A DNA stretch of 64,000 nucleotides from Promerops cafer (Eukaryota; Chordata; Aves; Passeriformes; Nectariniidae), in the NCBI GenBank assembly GCA_013398275.1, contig VZSE01001754.1, positions 63,914-127,913 of the forward strand. Direction: 5' to 3'. The notes below the pieces were generated by a model, which was not told where the DNA came from, did no database searches, and was given only the letters and a program-made list of their open reading frames with translations. The position numbers and the translations under genes are program-made. Below are positions 12,744 through 26,274 of this stretch, in pieces; the first letter of the stretch is position 1; each line of letters begins with the position of its first letter.

Positions 12744-12800
12744 ATGAATCATAAGAATCATTTAGGTTGGAAAAGACCTCGGAGATCATTGAGTGCAGCC
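12744..12800 (-). mobile_element. CR1 LINE 3'-end remnant, antisense
   Basis: The segment 'AATCATTTAGGTTGGAAAAG' followed by 'ACCTCGGAGATCATTGAGTG' is the reverse complement of the CR1 3' terminus (AATCATAGAATGGTTTGGGTTGGAAGGGACC type). Only about 55 bases remain. Confidence 0.72.
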
Positions 12801-14181
12801 CTTGGCCTTCTCTATTTTTTCTCAGCTTAAACTGATGACCCCTGTGGTGGTAACAGTCATGAATTTATGTTATGTGGTGTTGGGGGGAATTCTCTCACAG
12901 TTTTAATTCCTTGAAAACATTTGGGATTTTTTTTTTTTGGAAAGAAGTTTCATACTGTGATGGTTATCATCAAGGACTTCACTGAGTTCGTAAGAACTCA
13001 GATCATTAAAGGCAGAAAACAAAGTAAACTCAAAAGATGTTACCTTTAAGAAATATTATGGTATCAGGTAGCCTCAAAATAAGAATATCTGGGATTATTA
13101 ATAATAAAAAGAATGAAATACCTCACTTAATTGGTAGTAAAGACCTTGGAAGATTGAAAAGGACACAGGTGAATGAACAGAAGAACTAATGATCTGAGTT
13201 TCTGATAAGCAAATCAGAAAACCTCTTTTCAATGGAAAGATGGAAATCCAGATACCATAGGCTTTCAAAACACAAAAGATCAAACCATCAAGTGGTTTTG
13301 TACCCATGGGTACAGCAGAGGTAGACTGTGTCCTGAGCCACTTTTGTGGCCAACAACCTCCTGCTGACAGTTTTGACAGAGGTTTTGCCACCCATTGCCT
13401 TCCTAAGCCACCCTACCCTGTCCACCACTCTTCTGGCTTGGTGGGAGCTGCCAGGAAGGTGCCTTTCCCAGGTTAAGGATTACTTTTTTTCCTGCTTGGA
13501 AAATGAGAATGGCAAATGCAGGCCCATCGTGGTGAAGAAGGTCAATGTCCATCCTCTCCAAACTCCCCTGCACTTGCTGGGTGGGCCTGGCTCCACCCGG
13601 CCCTCAAAAAGTGGCCAGGCCTTTGCACCCAGTGTGAGGTGAGAGAGTTAATTATTATTTTCTAGAACAAAATGAGAGACCCGGAGGTGAGGTTTTACTG
13701 TCTGGGATAAATCAATACATGGAATTTACTTTGGTAACATCAGAGAGGGCTGGTAGTCAACACAGCTGTCCACAGCACTGGCCAGAGAGGGGACAGCAAA
13801 GGCTGGAGGACCCCAGCTGAGACGTCCTGAATTCCCAATGACCTTCAGTCCTGCTGCCTCTGCGCCTTCTTTAGTGTCCCCCTTGAAACATTTCTGGCTG
13901 CATCCCCATCCTTCCCACCACCTCTCAGCACGTTACCCATGACTCAGGCATCACCCTCAATGGTGCCTGTCTGCCTTTTCTGGGCTGTGAGTCAACACGT
14001 GCTGAGGATATCACAGATGTGCAGCTGAATCATCTGCTGCTGATTTGGCCCTCACTGCTTTTCATTAATTAAACCCCGAAATCTCCACTCCTTTGTCAGA
14101 GCTGTCTAGGCCTAAAATGTGCCAGGACTGGGGAGAGGACAGGGCTTGCAGAGGCTGTTTTTGAAGACAAATCAAGACTTT

Positions 14182-14229
14182 AAAAAAAAAAAAAAAAAGC
14201 ATTNNNNNNAAAAAAAAAAAAAAAAAAAA
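14182..14229 (+). repeat. Poly-A region with 6-base assembly gap
   Basis: A run of 17 A (14,182-14,198) is followed by GCATT, six N (14,204-14,209) and a run of 20 A (14,210-14,229). The gap sits inside the homopolymer, so its true length and content are uncertain. Confidence 0.9.
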
Positions 14230-14434
14230 GAAAGATGTGATGAGGATTTGATACTAGCTTAAGCCAGGGCTTAAATGCCAGTGCTGAGTTAGGGCACAGG
14301 ATGGGTGGTGCTCAGCAGGGAGGAGGAAGTGGAAGCTGAAGGGCAGGAGAGTACCTTTAGAAAGGGCTTTCTCCTCTCACTTCCTCACTGCTGGTCTGGA
14401 TCCTGATACAAGCAGCTGTGTTAACCTTTGTACT

Positions 14435-14476
14435 TATAATATATATATATGTTATTTGTACATATATATGTATATG
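14435..14476. repeat. AT-dinucleotide-rich low-complexity tract
   Basis: Interrupted (AT)n/(TATG)n stretch, for example ATAATATATATATATG and CATATATATGTATATG. Likely a degenerate microsatellite. Confidence 0.8.
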
Positions 14477-14777
14477 ATTCAAAAATATTCTTTCAGTTGT
14501 GCTTTAGGCAGGATTTCACCCTGCTAAACCCAGCTGCAGTGAGCAGGGGGTTGATCAGAGCCAGCCCAAACCCACCACCTTGCTTTGCAAGCAGTGTGTG
14601 CCAAGTGAGCAGAGCAAAGGGCAGGAGGGCAGCAGAGCTGCTTCTTCTCTTCCCCTCTGCGGAGGTGTGTGCTGCTCACACCCTCAGAGATGTCCCCATG
14701 TGTGGCAGGCTTCCTTGGAGAGGGGCTCCACAGTTTTAAATAAAACCTACTCCTTCCCAGCACAGCTTATGAAAAAG

Positions 14778-15065
14778 AATCCCAGTCATGGAAAGATTTG
14801 GGTTGGAAGGGACTGTTAAAGGTTACCTAGTCCAAACCCCACAATAAGCAGGGACATTCTCAACCAGATCAGGTTGCTCAGAGCCCAGTCCCACCTGGCC
14901 TTGAATGTTTCTGAGAATAGGGCATCCACCACCTTTCTTGGCAACCTGTGCCAGGGTTTTACCACCTTCATTGTAAAAAACTTCTTCCTATTATCTAATG
15001 CAAATTGACCCTCTTTTAGTTTAAAATTATTACCATTACCCGTTGTCCTATCAATGGGGACACTG
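14778..15065 (-). mobile_element. CR1 LINE fragment, antisense
   Basis: The left end, 'ATTTGGGTTGGAAGGGACTG' then 'TTACCTAGTCCAAACCCC', is the reverse complement of the CR1 3' end. The body carries 'TTGCTCAGAGCCCAGTCC', 'CTGGCCTTGAATGTTTC', 'GGCATCCACCACCTTTCTTG' and 'AACTTCTTCCTATTATCTAA', all standard avian CR1 3'-region strings. It is better preserved than the copy at 12.74 kb. Confidence 0.9.
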
Positions 15066-16699
15066 CCAGTAGCTGACATTCAGTTAAATATTGTATGCAA
15101 AGCTAACAACAAATTACAAATGAGCAGGCAAAATTTGGAGATCTTCTCACTTCTCAGGAAAAGTCCCTAATTGCACAGAGCTAACACTTTGCTTCCCCTT
15201 CCTATTCCAACCTGTTTACTTGCTCTCCATCATGCTGTGCTCCCATGATTTGATCCAGGCAGCAGCTAGGAGAGATAGGAAGCAGTTGAGAATTTCTCTA
15301 GGGACACTTTATGGCTGGATTCTGCCAGGTGCCAGCTCTGAAACATCAGGCAGTTTGCACTCAGGCTTAGGAATATAGTGAGGACTATGATGGGCTATTT
15401 GTACTGCACCGTGCTATTTTTAAAAGCCCTGCCCCTAAGCTGAGACACAAACCCTTGGTTATGCCTCTTAAAAGAGACACACACTGTCTTCTCATGGATC
15501 CTTCCTCTTTTTAAAATTAATTCTTTCTAAATTCTCAATGTGGTCTGTTTTTGTTAGCAAAAGCATAACAGGTTATCTCCAAACTATGGTCTAAATGTAT
15601 GCATGTGTGCATATATATGTACATCAATATACGTATTTTTGGATGCATCACTTCAACTTTTCATGAAAGACTGAGATGCAAATAATATTCCTGAGGAAAT
15701 CAGAATATAAGCATTGGACCCAGCAATCCAGCTTTAAACAAACTGTGCAGCTCTGAGCATGCATACAATTATGCATATACATACAAATAAATAAGTCTTC
15801 CCAGTAATGAAGAAGTTAATCACAGTGATTTCTTTGCAGAGCAATAACTCTATGCAAATAATCTTGAAATTTGCCTGAACACCTGTCAGCTCCATTGTTT
15901 TGACACTGTGCAACAAGACAGTTTATTCATGGTGCCTTTGCAAGTCTGGGAATGAGCAGTTGTGAAGCACCTGAGACCGATGTCCTCATGGCAGTGCACG
16001 TGTGGATGCCTTTAAATCCAGTTTGACCAAGGGGCAAAGGAGGAATTTCCTTGGAGGGACTAATGCTGTGGCTTTTCTGGCTCTGCTAAGGACGGAAAAC
16101 CAGAGCTTTGCATTGGAAAAGAGACATCTGAGTGATGGAAAGCTACGGAAAATGTGATTCATGATGAGTTTTAAATGTTGCAGCTGGAAAGTTTGGCTGG
16201 GTGTGGAGGACAAGTTGATCCAACCACCAAGAGAGGAGAGATAAAAATCACCCAGAGTATTTTCCCCAAACACTTATTTGGCTGAGAATTTCAAATCACG
16301 AGTTAATGTTAATTAACTGGTTAATGTTTAATTATTGACTATCTATAAGGAAAGGCTACTTCTCTGGTGTATCTGCATTCAGTGGAGAAACACACCTGAA
16401 AAATCATGCAAAATTTGACCTGGGATATTGTGGCTTCCCTCCCCAATTCCAGATTTGATATCCAGCCTGAGGCAGATGGGTACACCATGGCAGCAATCTC
16501 TCACTTCCCCTGCAGCTCCTTCATACTTTGGCCCAAGTGTCAGGTGAATGATTTCCCAAATTCCCATTCCTTTCCCACACAGATTTTTTAACAGCTGCTG
16601 AGCACATGGAACTCGATCCTTGCTGTTTGAACATCCTCCACCCCAGCAGCAGCACCAGGGCTCTCACCCAGACACTCCAGGCTTTGCCTTTGGAGGACG

Positions 16700-17045
16700 T
16701 TGACAAGAAACAGCTTTAACCGCATAAAAGGAAACCATTTCACACCCGGCAACCATTAAACCAAGGAAATCTTTGCCACGAGATCTGTCAGCGATGCAAA
16801 TTCTGAAGGGGTTTAAGAAGAGATTAGGCCAGTTCATAGAGGGCAGGGCCCTCAGGAGTTCTGCGGCCCGCAGGCCTGGTCACCTCAGCCTCTGCTTCAG
16901 GAAATCCTTCCATCACTTATGGCCAAGGTCTGTGAAATAATAACAAAGGAAGGACCACCCTCTTCCTGCCCTGTTTTTTAGTGGCACTGTTGGAAAGTTA
17001 TACTGGGCTATGGACATTTTTGACTAGACCCAGTGTAGGTATTTT
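16700..17045 (+). mobile_element. Ancient CR1-type LINE 3' fragment, sense, strongly diverged
   Basis: The order of weakly matching strings follows the 3' region of older sauropsid CR1 families. CAGCTTTAACCGCATAAAAG and TTTCACACCCGGCAACC come first. Then comes TTTGCCACGAGATCTGTCAG, followed by GGGTTTAAGAAGAGATTAGG and CAGTTCATAGAGG. The end is CTGTTGGAAAGTTATACTGG with GACTAGACCCAGTGTAGG. This differs from the typical younger bird CR1 tail, so it is probably an old insertion. Identification is from memory of the family layout, without alignment. Confidence 0.6.
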
Positions 17046-18359
17046 TCTGAGGTTGCCAGATGAAACCCTGTGCCTGAGCCGGTTGTGTGTGGCTGTTTGA
17101 AGCCATGGTGAGGAGACATCAGGCTGATTTTATGGTGGCATTTTACAATTGTTTGATATTGGCACAGTTAACTGGTTCAGGGCAATGTAATTTCACCCAA
17201 TCTACAGCAACAAGAGGTTCCATTTTATAACACTGCTCATCTGCACAACAGTGGTGTGAGGGAGCTGCTCCTGCCACACCCTAACCAAGCCAAATGCAGT
17301 CCCTATGCCTTGCACCACCACAAAACCCCATATCTTTTAAGTCAAGAGGTTGTTTCAATATTTTCTTTATCTTTATTTAGTCCTTGGCCATTGACACTGA
17401 CAGTGTTGAAACACAAGGAACGGTATCTTTGCTCGGTGGTTTTGCTTCCCCAATTGCTACAGCTCTGGGGGAAGATAGCCTTTCAGAAGGATGTCTCTGT
17501 GCTGTGATGCACAGCCTTGGTCTCCCTTTCTGTTTCTGGGGAATGTGACCATGCTACAGACCCTTGTAGCCAGCCATGGGGTTTTCCTGGCTGGCTGAGC
17601 CTGCCCCTTAATGACCACTCTGATTTTGCCTTGCCCCAGTGTTCAGTGCAGCCTGTTATTTCACTGATTTCTTTGTCCAGACTGCTGGGTTGAGAGATAA
17701 GAGCCCCAGAGTTTCTGCCCAGTGGTCCTCACAGCTTCTCTTTTCCATCACCTTCATCTCCTTTCTGGCAGGTTACCTACTCAGAAATGCCATTGCTGTA
17801 GTCAGTCCTGGCTTGAGGCAGGAGGTAGAACAAATGGTTTCTCCCTTTCCTTCAGTCTGAACTATTATCCTTCCCATTTAGGTTTTGTGGTTGGGATGCT
17901 GGCTTATCCCTTGCAGTGGAGAGCTGAATTTAGAGTAAGCACTATGTGATGGTCCTCCCTGCCTCTGGATCCACCAGCATCCAGCGCAGTGCAGGTGATT
18001 CTGGAAGTTCTTTCCTCTATGTCCCCTTCTTAGAGGCCATAAGGCTGCTTTGGGCTTCAGGTCTGACCCTCACCAACTAACTGTGCCATCAGGCTGTTGG
18101 CAGTGTACGAAGCAGGGTGGTTCTTGCTTCAACAAGTGTCCTGGTGGAGCCAGGTGAGGGCTGTGCAGAGTCACAGGCTGGTGCTAAGGCTGCTGACTCT
18201 GTGGCTGCTGGCAACACCTCTAGCAAGCTTCCCCTCAGAAAAAAGGAGACCAAACCCAGCCAGGCTGGAGTCTAAGGCAGCATGGTGGAAAAAGCTGTTT
18301 TCAAATTCAGCTCATTAAATTCCCAGCACACATGTATGCTCCAGCACAGCTGGGCTTAA

Positions 18360-18610
18360 CGAAACCATAAATTTAGACCATCTGATATCTGGCCATAAAA
18401 AATAATATATTGATGACTGAATGAATTATTTTGCCCTTTCATCCTATCTGGACTCTGATCTACATTAATTAAACCAGTCGGTGCAACTTTTCTAAATTGA
18501 TTTTAAATTGACCTAATTAAAGCAGTAAGAGTACATAATGGAGATGTACTTAACCCAATTTAACCCTTCCTTAAATCAATTACACTAGAATTCAGTAATT
18601 TGCAGGTAGA
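18360..18610. promoter_or_regulatory. Candidate conserved non-coding element (homeobox-motif-rich)
   Basis: Repeated TAAT/ATTA-type cores occur in non-repetitive AT-rich sequence: TACATTAATTAAACCAG, AAATTGACCTAATTAAAGC, CTTAACCCAATTTAACCC and TTAAATCAATTACAC, together with TTTTGCC and TGACTGAATGAATTATT. Such blocks often turn out to be deeply conserved enhancers. This is suggested by composition only. Confidence 0.3.
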
Positions 18611-19069
18611 AGCTAAAACAATTTAAGAAAAGGTTGGGACAGTTCAAGAACCCTTGTAGTGCAGGTACACTGAAGACCTCAGAGGAATGGGGAACACACA
18701 CACATAGGTGCAAAGTACCTATGGCTATAGCTGCAAATACCACCTGAGCTTCCCATCTGAGTTAGTCCAGATTCAGCTCACCCCCTTTCTTCTACTGCTC
18801 TTTCTTTACCATTAAAGTGGTCTTTAGCACGTTAATGAAGGGCTTGCTTTTCTCTTCTCCCTGAAAGGAGAGAAGGAGTGAAGGTATGTCAACTTTTTTT
18901 ATCATTTTAAGCAATGCTGCCATCCCTGACTAGTAAGTGGTGCTGTTAAAGATAATCGGTAAAGTCAAAATTATTATTACATGGCAGTGAGTAGGCTAGA
19001 TGGGAGAGTGCCCTCCAAACCACCAAGACATCATTAATTAGGGTTTAATAAGTACATTTTCTGAGGGAT

Positions 19070-19145
19070 CATCAGAGTTACAGAAGATTAGGTTGAAAGG
19101 ACGGGGAAATCCTTGTGTTGCTCTACCCCTCTGGAAGAGGCAACT
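19070..19145 (-). mobile_element. Possible CR1 3'-end remnant, antisense
   Basis: 'GAGTTACAGAAGATTAGGTT' and 'GAAAGGACGGGGAAATCC' resemble a decayed reverse-complement CR1 tail (ATCACAGAATGGTTGAGGTTGG type). It is short and diverged. Confidence 0.42.
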
Positions 19146-22100
19146 CTGTCACTCATTGCCTCCTCGTTCCTTTGATGAACTGAATTCTTCTCCAACTGGT
19201 CCATAAAGGCACCACCTCCAGTTCCCTCCTGGCCTCTTTCCAGCCAAGTATCAACTCTCTCTTCCAGAAATCAGGAAGCTAAACGTAAACCCAAATGAGA
19301 GGGAGAAGTAGAAAAGCAAGCAAGAATTGACTAAGAAGTCAAGCATGTGGAAATAAAGCCCCAGGAGAAATAGAAACAGGCAATGAGTGAGGAGGAGATG
19401 GGAACAGCCACTGGGCCACTCTATCTGGACACCAAACAGACAAGTATCTGCCACTGCTCTGGGCAGGAAAGCACCTGGGCAGGAACCACAGCCAGCACAA
19501 GCCTGCAGACCACGCCCATGGTGATGAACCAGTGGTATGGCAGGCAGAGCATCTCCAGGTGCAGAGAGAAAACCTCATCCTTGTGAAACCACGTGGGGAG
19601 ACGTCACCTGGGAAATGCCATTAAGGGAGGATAGGAGTCAGCAGAGCCTTTTAGAGACCCAACACTGCTGGGGAGATGAGGGCACATGTCTGTTTGTGCT
19701 GTTATCAGAAGCACTGCTAGATCACAGTGCAGTCAGATGAACAAGGTCCTGCTAAAGAGAAAACAGGTTCTGGTGAAAAATTTTTGTTCATGAATAAAGG
19801 GAACTGAGGGACAAGAAGGTGGCAGTGAGTCACTGCTGCTGTGATAGTCCCAGAAATGGCCAGGAAAGGGGGATTTAAGGAGCAAGGTGTTTGCTGCAAG
19901 TCTGGTTGCTCAATAGACCTGGCTGATGGCCAAAATGTGGAAGGAGAAAGTAAACACTTTCTGCTTCACCTGCATGCTGCATCCACTGTACAGTGTGACA
20001 CACCAAGCAGGCTGAGGGCCAGCAGAAGACATGTCCAGAAAGCTGCTGGAAGCAGGGCCAGGCACACACGGTGGTCTAAACAGAACAGAGCTGGCTGCAC
20101 TGTGCAGGCTGGGAAGAAGTGTGATTAATGTAGGAGACACTCACATGGCAGTCAAACCAGAGGGATGCTGCCAAGCTGTGAGGAGAAACTAAATCACATC
20201 AGGTGAGATTTTTTTGTTCCAGTTGTAAACTGAAATCTCCTCATACATTCTTCCAGTGCTCGCAGAGACAAAAAGTAGCTGTAGATGAGTCAAAATTGCA
20301 CATCAGAGAACTGCATGTGCCCTACCCAGAAGGTCTGAACAAAGTAAACTCTATCCTTAAAGATAAAGCTTATTTATGAATTATTTTTATTACCACAGAA
20401 GCCGCAATAACTAGTGGGGAACAACTGTATTTCACAAGGACCATCACTGATGCCAAGAGATGCCATAACTTGCCCTCAAAATGGGGAACAGAGAAGGATC
20501 TGGCCACCTGTATGCAGAGCATCAGGTAAAAGCAAGTGTAAAACAATGACATGATTGTTGGTATTAGATGACAAACCGGTCTCCCAGCTCAGTCTTGTTG
20601 TTGCAGATATTTTTGGCAGTGTCATTTTAAGCGGACAGCCAGAGGAGCAAGGCACTGGTTTGTCTCAATTTGCTACAGGATAGCTGGACAATTGTCCCTT
20701 AAAGAGACATGTGCAATACCATTTTTAGTGTGTTACTGGTGACAAAGAGTCATAAAATTTTTAAGTTTTGGGTTTTTTTTTTAGATGACCTTTGTTTAAT
20801 GAAAACCAATGGCACATTTACTGCAAAGCAAATTGTAGTCATTAGAAGTTAAAAAGAAAATGGAGTTGCTGCTCTCAGGTGCTAAAACAAGACCTATACC
20901 AACAGCCATCGTCTTTACCCAGCCCTTCTGGGGCGTTATGAAGCTGGTGCTGAGAAGTTTTCATAGTTTGAGACTTCTGGGACTTTAATGGAAGTGCTCT
21001 TTGTCCCAGCTTCATCCTCAGTGAAGGATGGGATGACACAAGCCATGTCAAACTGTGTCATCTGCAAAGACAGGAAGCACCAAGGGTGCTTACATTAAAT
21101 TAGATTATATCTTCACCAGATCTTTTATAAGAGTTTCTGCTGTATTAAACCTCCACTTTTTGTAGTAGGGATAAGCAAAGTGGCTGGTAAGTAAACTGAG
21201 CTCTGTCTTCTTACCACTAATTAAATAGTAGCAATATTGATTGAAAGAAAGCCAAATACCTCCTTTTCCAAGAGAGTTATCCATCTTACTCTTCATATAT
21301 TTCATCAGAAGCAAGAAACACCTTCCCCAACATAGGGTAAGTGATCAGCAGTAAATAGATATGAATATAATTACTAGAGAATACAATTACTTTATCAGCG
21401 ACCTTTATAAATCTAATCTGATTTAAATAGCTGTATTCTGTGGCTTTTCTGTGTGGTTTGCAAACTGGTGACTCCCTGTGAACTCAGATGAATTTTTACA
21501 TCTCTGCTTGCTGCTGCTGCTGAAGAAAAGCTGTGATGAGGTGACTCACTGCCACACTCATGTATGAGCCATCTGAAACATCACAGTTTTAATCTCCAGT
21601 TCTGCAGATCCCTGTTCCTGTAATGACTAATTAAAGGAGACTTTTTTTTTCCAGTTTTCTTTTCCATTCTAGTCTTTTTATACTGTTCAGCCTTGCTCAA
21701 GGCTTAAGACAAGGTCTGTGTATCTGCTTGCCTGACCTTGTTTATCTGAAATTTGATGCTGGTTTCCCTTGAGGTTTATCTGACCCAGCCTCCAGGCCTC
21801 CCACAGTGATGTGAATATTTGAAGCAGGCATTCTGGGCTTCCTTTGGCAGCAGCCAGGAGCACTAGGCATGTTTAAGGTGGGATTGACTCTCCTCCACGT
21901 AGCAAGGTCTGCAGCAGGGTGGTAAGATCCCACATTATTATTAGGATCCCCACAATCACATGTGTTGCATCAAACATCTCCTAAAATCAAGGGGGACATT
22001 TGCAATGAACTTTATAATGTCTTCTCATTACTGGCTATGGTAGACATGTTTGTCAACGTAACTACAGTGAGTGCAGTCTGCTGGGGGACAGCAAATGCTC

Positions 22101-25100
22101 TTGGAGCATGTCCCACAAATATTTCACTCAATTCACAGAAAACATCTTTTCATTTGAAGACAGAGCCTGGCCCCTGTGGCCACAGTGGTGGTGAATGTCT
22201 TTAGTGCTTGTTGTTGATTATGGAACAGAAAATTAGGATAAAAAGCAATTCTGGATTTCCCCTAAAGCCACTTCACCCTTGTGCTTGTTAATACATTGCT
22301 TTCTCTCTAATGCTTTTAAACTAGTAAACTTCAGAACAGTAAGTATTTAATAGTGACATAAGTGCATTTCTATTTGGGGAGGGAAATAAACTATAATGAT
22401 GTCAGGATGTTTATACTAAAATACTTGTGGCTTTTCCTGGTAGGATGCCTCTGCAAAAGAAAACCTCATGCAAACAGAAAAGTTCATACCCCTAATTAAA
22501 GCAGTAATAATCTTTACAAGGGATTATAACACCAAAGGCCAGGCTGACATCCCTGAAGTCCTACTGATAAAGCTTGCTGCCTGTTGCCTGGCTTTCAGCT
22601 GTGCCAGAAAACCTCCTGACAAGTGAACTGGAAGCACTTTCAGAGGCACAACCGCAGTGTCATTCAGCTGCTCTGGTGCCTGTCGTGCTGCGGTACCGGC
22701 ACCACCGCAGCGATGCTGCCATGCCTTAGCTCTGCTCTGCTTGAAGTGTTAAACACCACCCTAGGTCTACAAAAGGAATTCTTTATAAAAACTAACTTTA
22801 GGGATAAGAAAGGGCTCACTGGTCTCTAATCAGAAGAAAGAAAAAAAATCTGTAAAAGGGCATTTTAGCAACCAGTATCTCTTCTGCATTAATATTTTCC
22901 ACACGTCTTGGAAAGACTTCTCTTTCTGCTACCATTCTCAGCAAACAGATTCCTGGCCAGTTAAAGTCTCAGCTCAAAATAAAAAAGGCTTGGGTTGACC
23001 TCGGGTTGCATCCCAGAGAAGGAAATTTCTTGGCTCAGCTCAGATTGCCACGGAAGGAAGCACTGCGGGCACTATCGGAGAGATAGGAATTGCTGTTTGG
23101 ATAGAAGGGATAATGGGCAAAAAGGGAATACAGCAGGGAAACAGCAATGCTGGTGGAGGGGATGGTACTGCAGCACTGCTGGGGGAAAAGGAAAAGCCAG
23201 GAAAAGCCCTGACCCCTCTCTCACACTTGGTGCTGCGATGCAGGGCAGGGATGGGCAGCCCTTGGGGTACATTACAAGAGACTCCGTGACATCCTTCTGT
23301 ATCTGCAAGGCAGAGAGCTCTCAGCAAAGCAAGGCAATGTGAACTGCTGCCACATTCACCTGCTCCAGAGTACGTCAGCCCATCCTAAGTATTCCCCATG
23401 CTCCTGTAGAACTGGTGTCCTGTAGTTGTCAGCTCATGGAGATCACGTGCTACCGTGCAAGGCTTAAAAAGAATATTCAAGAGAGGTGAATGACAGCTTT
23501 TTTCCTGATAACAAACAGTGCAAAACCAACAAAATGTGTTTCTGCTTGTCTTTTAAAACACAGCATGCTTCCCACAAGTTATTTTCATGGTTTCTCACCC
23601 AGCCTACCCTTGAAAGCAAAGACTAAACCTGCAATATTTTCTCCTGGTCTGGCCACAGACCTGTATTTGTATTGCTGCTTCACTGAGGCAGTATCTAAAC
23701 ACCCAGGACCTCACAGCCTTTAGCCACAATCTCTCAGCAACAAACCTTGCAGCAGAGAGTATTCAAAAACAACACACATTCCAAAGATGCTTTTTTTTTA
23801 ATAACAGAAATTAAAACAAAAGGGAAACAAAAATAGAAAGAATAGACAATGCAAATTTAAGTCAAAGTAAAAACACACAGATGGAACATCCAAAGCATGG
23901 AGAAGGTCCAAAGATGCCTCCAAGCAATCCTGCAACTGGGTTTTCAGGTTACATGCTTTTGCAGGAAGAATTCTTCATAAATCTATTACAGCATCAAAAA
24001 CACATAAGTCTGCTTCTCCATCTGAAATGCCACATCTTAAGCAAGTCACTTGGCAGCACTGGGAAGGGTAAAACTGGCATGTGCTGGCTCAAGGCACTTG
24101 GTTTTGGACTGGCTCACCAGCCTAGCTGGCAAGCAATGCTCCTCTCAGCTTTCAGTGCTGATTTATCCTGGCGCAGGCACAACTCTGGCACAACTTCAGT
24201 GTTTTTAGTGAGCGAGTGTGATTTAACATTTGTAATTTTCTAGGAAGAGCAGTTTCATTTCTGCTCTCAGGATATCTTCCACACGCAGGAATTGTTGTTG
24301 GTCTTACTGCAGTGGAGAGGATGGCAGGTGAGTCCACCCTCTGAATGGGGATCCTAGAAGCACAGATGAGCCCCCAACTCTAAATGCACACCTTACTTCC
24401 TACCTCTGTATTTTTAGGGCAAGACATGGGCACCCACTGGTCTTTGCTGTAACATCTCCCCAGATTTACAGAGAAAAAGTGGACGGACATTCTTTTCCCC
24501 AGAGATGTTGAACCAAAATCTGATTTAACAATGACTTGGAGTGGCCTGTCTTGATAAGCACTGCTCAAAACCAAACCTGAGCCTGAGAATGGGAAAAAAG
24601 AAAGAAATAATGAAGAAGATGGTTTGGACCTGTGCAGAAGATGATCTCGTCATGTGTGATCTACACATCTGACCATATGATGGCAGACAGGTAGGTCCCA
24701 GACCACGCTGCCCTTGCTGGGCTTGGCACAGGTGGGGGAATGGAGACATTGCTAGGGCAAGTCGTTGAGATAATAGCCTTGTTTCTGGAGAAGAGGGATC
24801 ACTTACAGCATTTCTATGGCTGGTATATGAGAAGTGCCCAGTGCTGCACCAATAACCCCATGCTCTCAGAGCTTGTGTCCTTCCCCTCTGGACACCAGAG
24901 AGCAGCCTCACATTTCCACAGTATGAAAAGGACTGATCTGATTTGTCCCTCACACAGTCTCCATTTTGCCTGTTCTTTTTCAAGCCTTTTAATTGTTTTG
25001 TCCTGCTCTGATTCCTATTATGGCACAGTAAAACTGTGTGCTGTGCAGAGCATGCTATATTTAATTTGTTATGCAGTTCAGAGAAGTAAAAGAAACTCTT

Positions 25101-26274
25101 CAATTACAGATCCTCAGCAGATCCTGAAAACCCTGCATAAACTCTTGACACGGCCAGGCACTATTTATTCACAACATAACACAAAGCAGGACCCTGTCTG
25201 CCTGTGGCACATTGTCAAAATACGCTCTTCACACTTTCTGCAGCTGAAAAAAGCCTTGATGTGTTCCGGTAATTGCTCTTGCATCTGTCAGGCAATGCTA
25301 ATTCAGCTCTTTCCTCCTCCTCATTACTCCTTTGGGTTTACAGAAAGCAGAGAAAATGCAACACATGGCAACAGAAACAGACATGTTAGGGTGTGTTCGG
25401 TTGGTCGGAGGTCAATGGTCACCCTTCAGTGTTTCACATAAGCAAAAATCCCCTCCTTCCCAAAGCAAAGACACAGACTTTGATCTCAGGACATCTCCTG
25501 GGAGCTGCCTTGCAGATGTACCTGCAGTTCAGCAGTTGTAGCATCGATGCCCAGTTATGCATTATGTATGTTATGCTCAGACAGAGTTAACTTAGACTTC
25601 ATATTGGGTAAAAACATTTTTGAGAGAGCATACACTAACGCAGTCAACAGTTTGCACATCTGCTCAGTTTTCCAGATCTTACCACTGCCTGAAAAGAAGC
25701 CCCTCCAGCCCTGAAGCAGAGCTAATAAAGCAATTTCCTCTTCTACAACAGCTTTATGTCCACATCAGTGTGACTGTGTTTGTGCAGGCAGCTATAGCCC
25801 CAGTGCAGTTCTCTATTTTATTCATTCACTGTCTGTGGCAGCTCAGCCATACTCACAGCAACTTTCCAATCTGCTCCTCACACTAAGGAAGTATCTTTTG
25901 CCTCTGGCTCATCTGGAACCCAGCTCAGGCAGCAGCAGTGCTCTTGGAGGCTGCCAAGAGGAAGGGAGAGGAAGTTTCCTTCAATCACAGCCTCCTTAGA
26001 CTCTTCACTGCTCCAATCAACTGCAAAGCTGCTGTGAAGACTGGAGTGATGGTTTTCCAACCAGTGCTTTTCAGCCGTTCACAGCAGGCTGAATCAGTGA
26101 AGACACTGGTTCTGCCTTGTGAAGTTGGTACGCCAGACTGGCTGTGTTTTGTGTGTCTGAGCATGGGCATGGATGAACACAGGCTTGCCACGACTTAGCT
26201 GCAAGATACAAACCTATGACATTTAAATGTACCCAGGAAAGGAAAGGATGAAGATGAAAGTAAGGGATTGCTTG

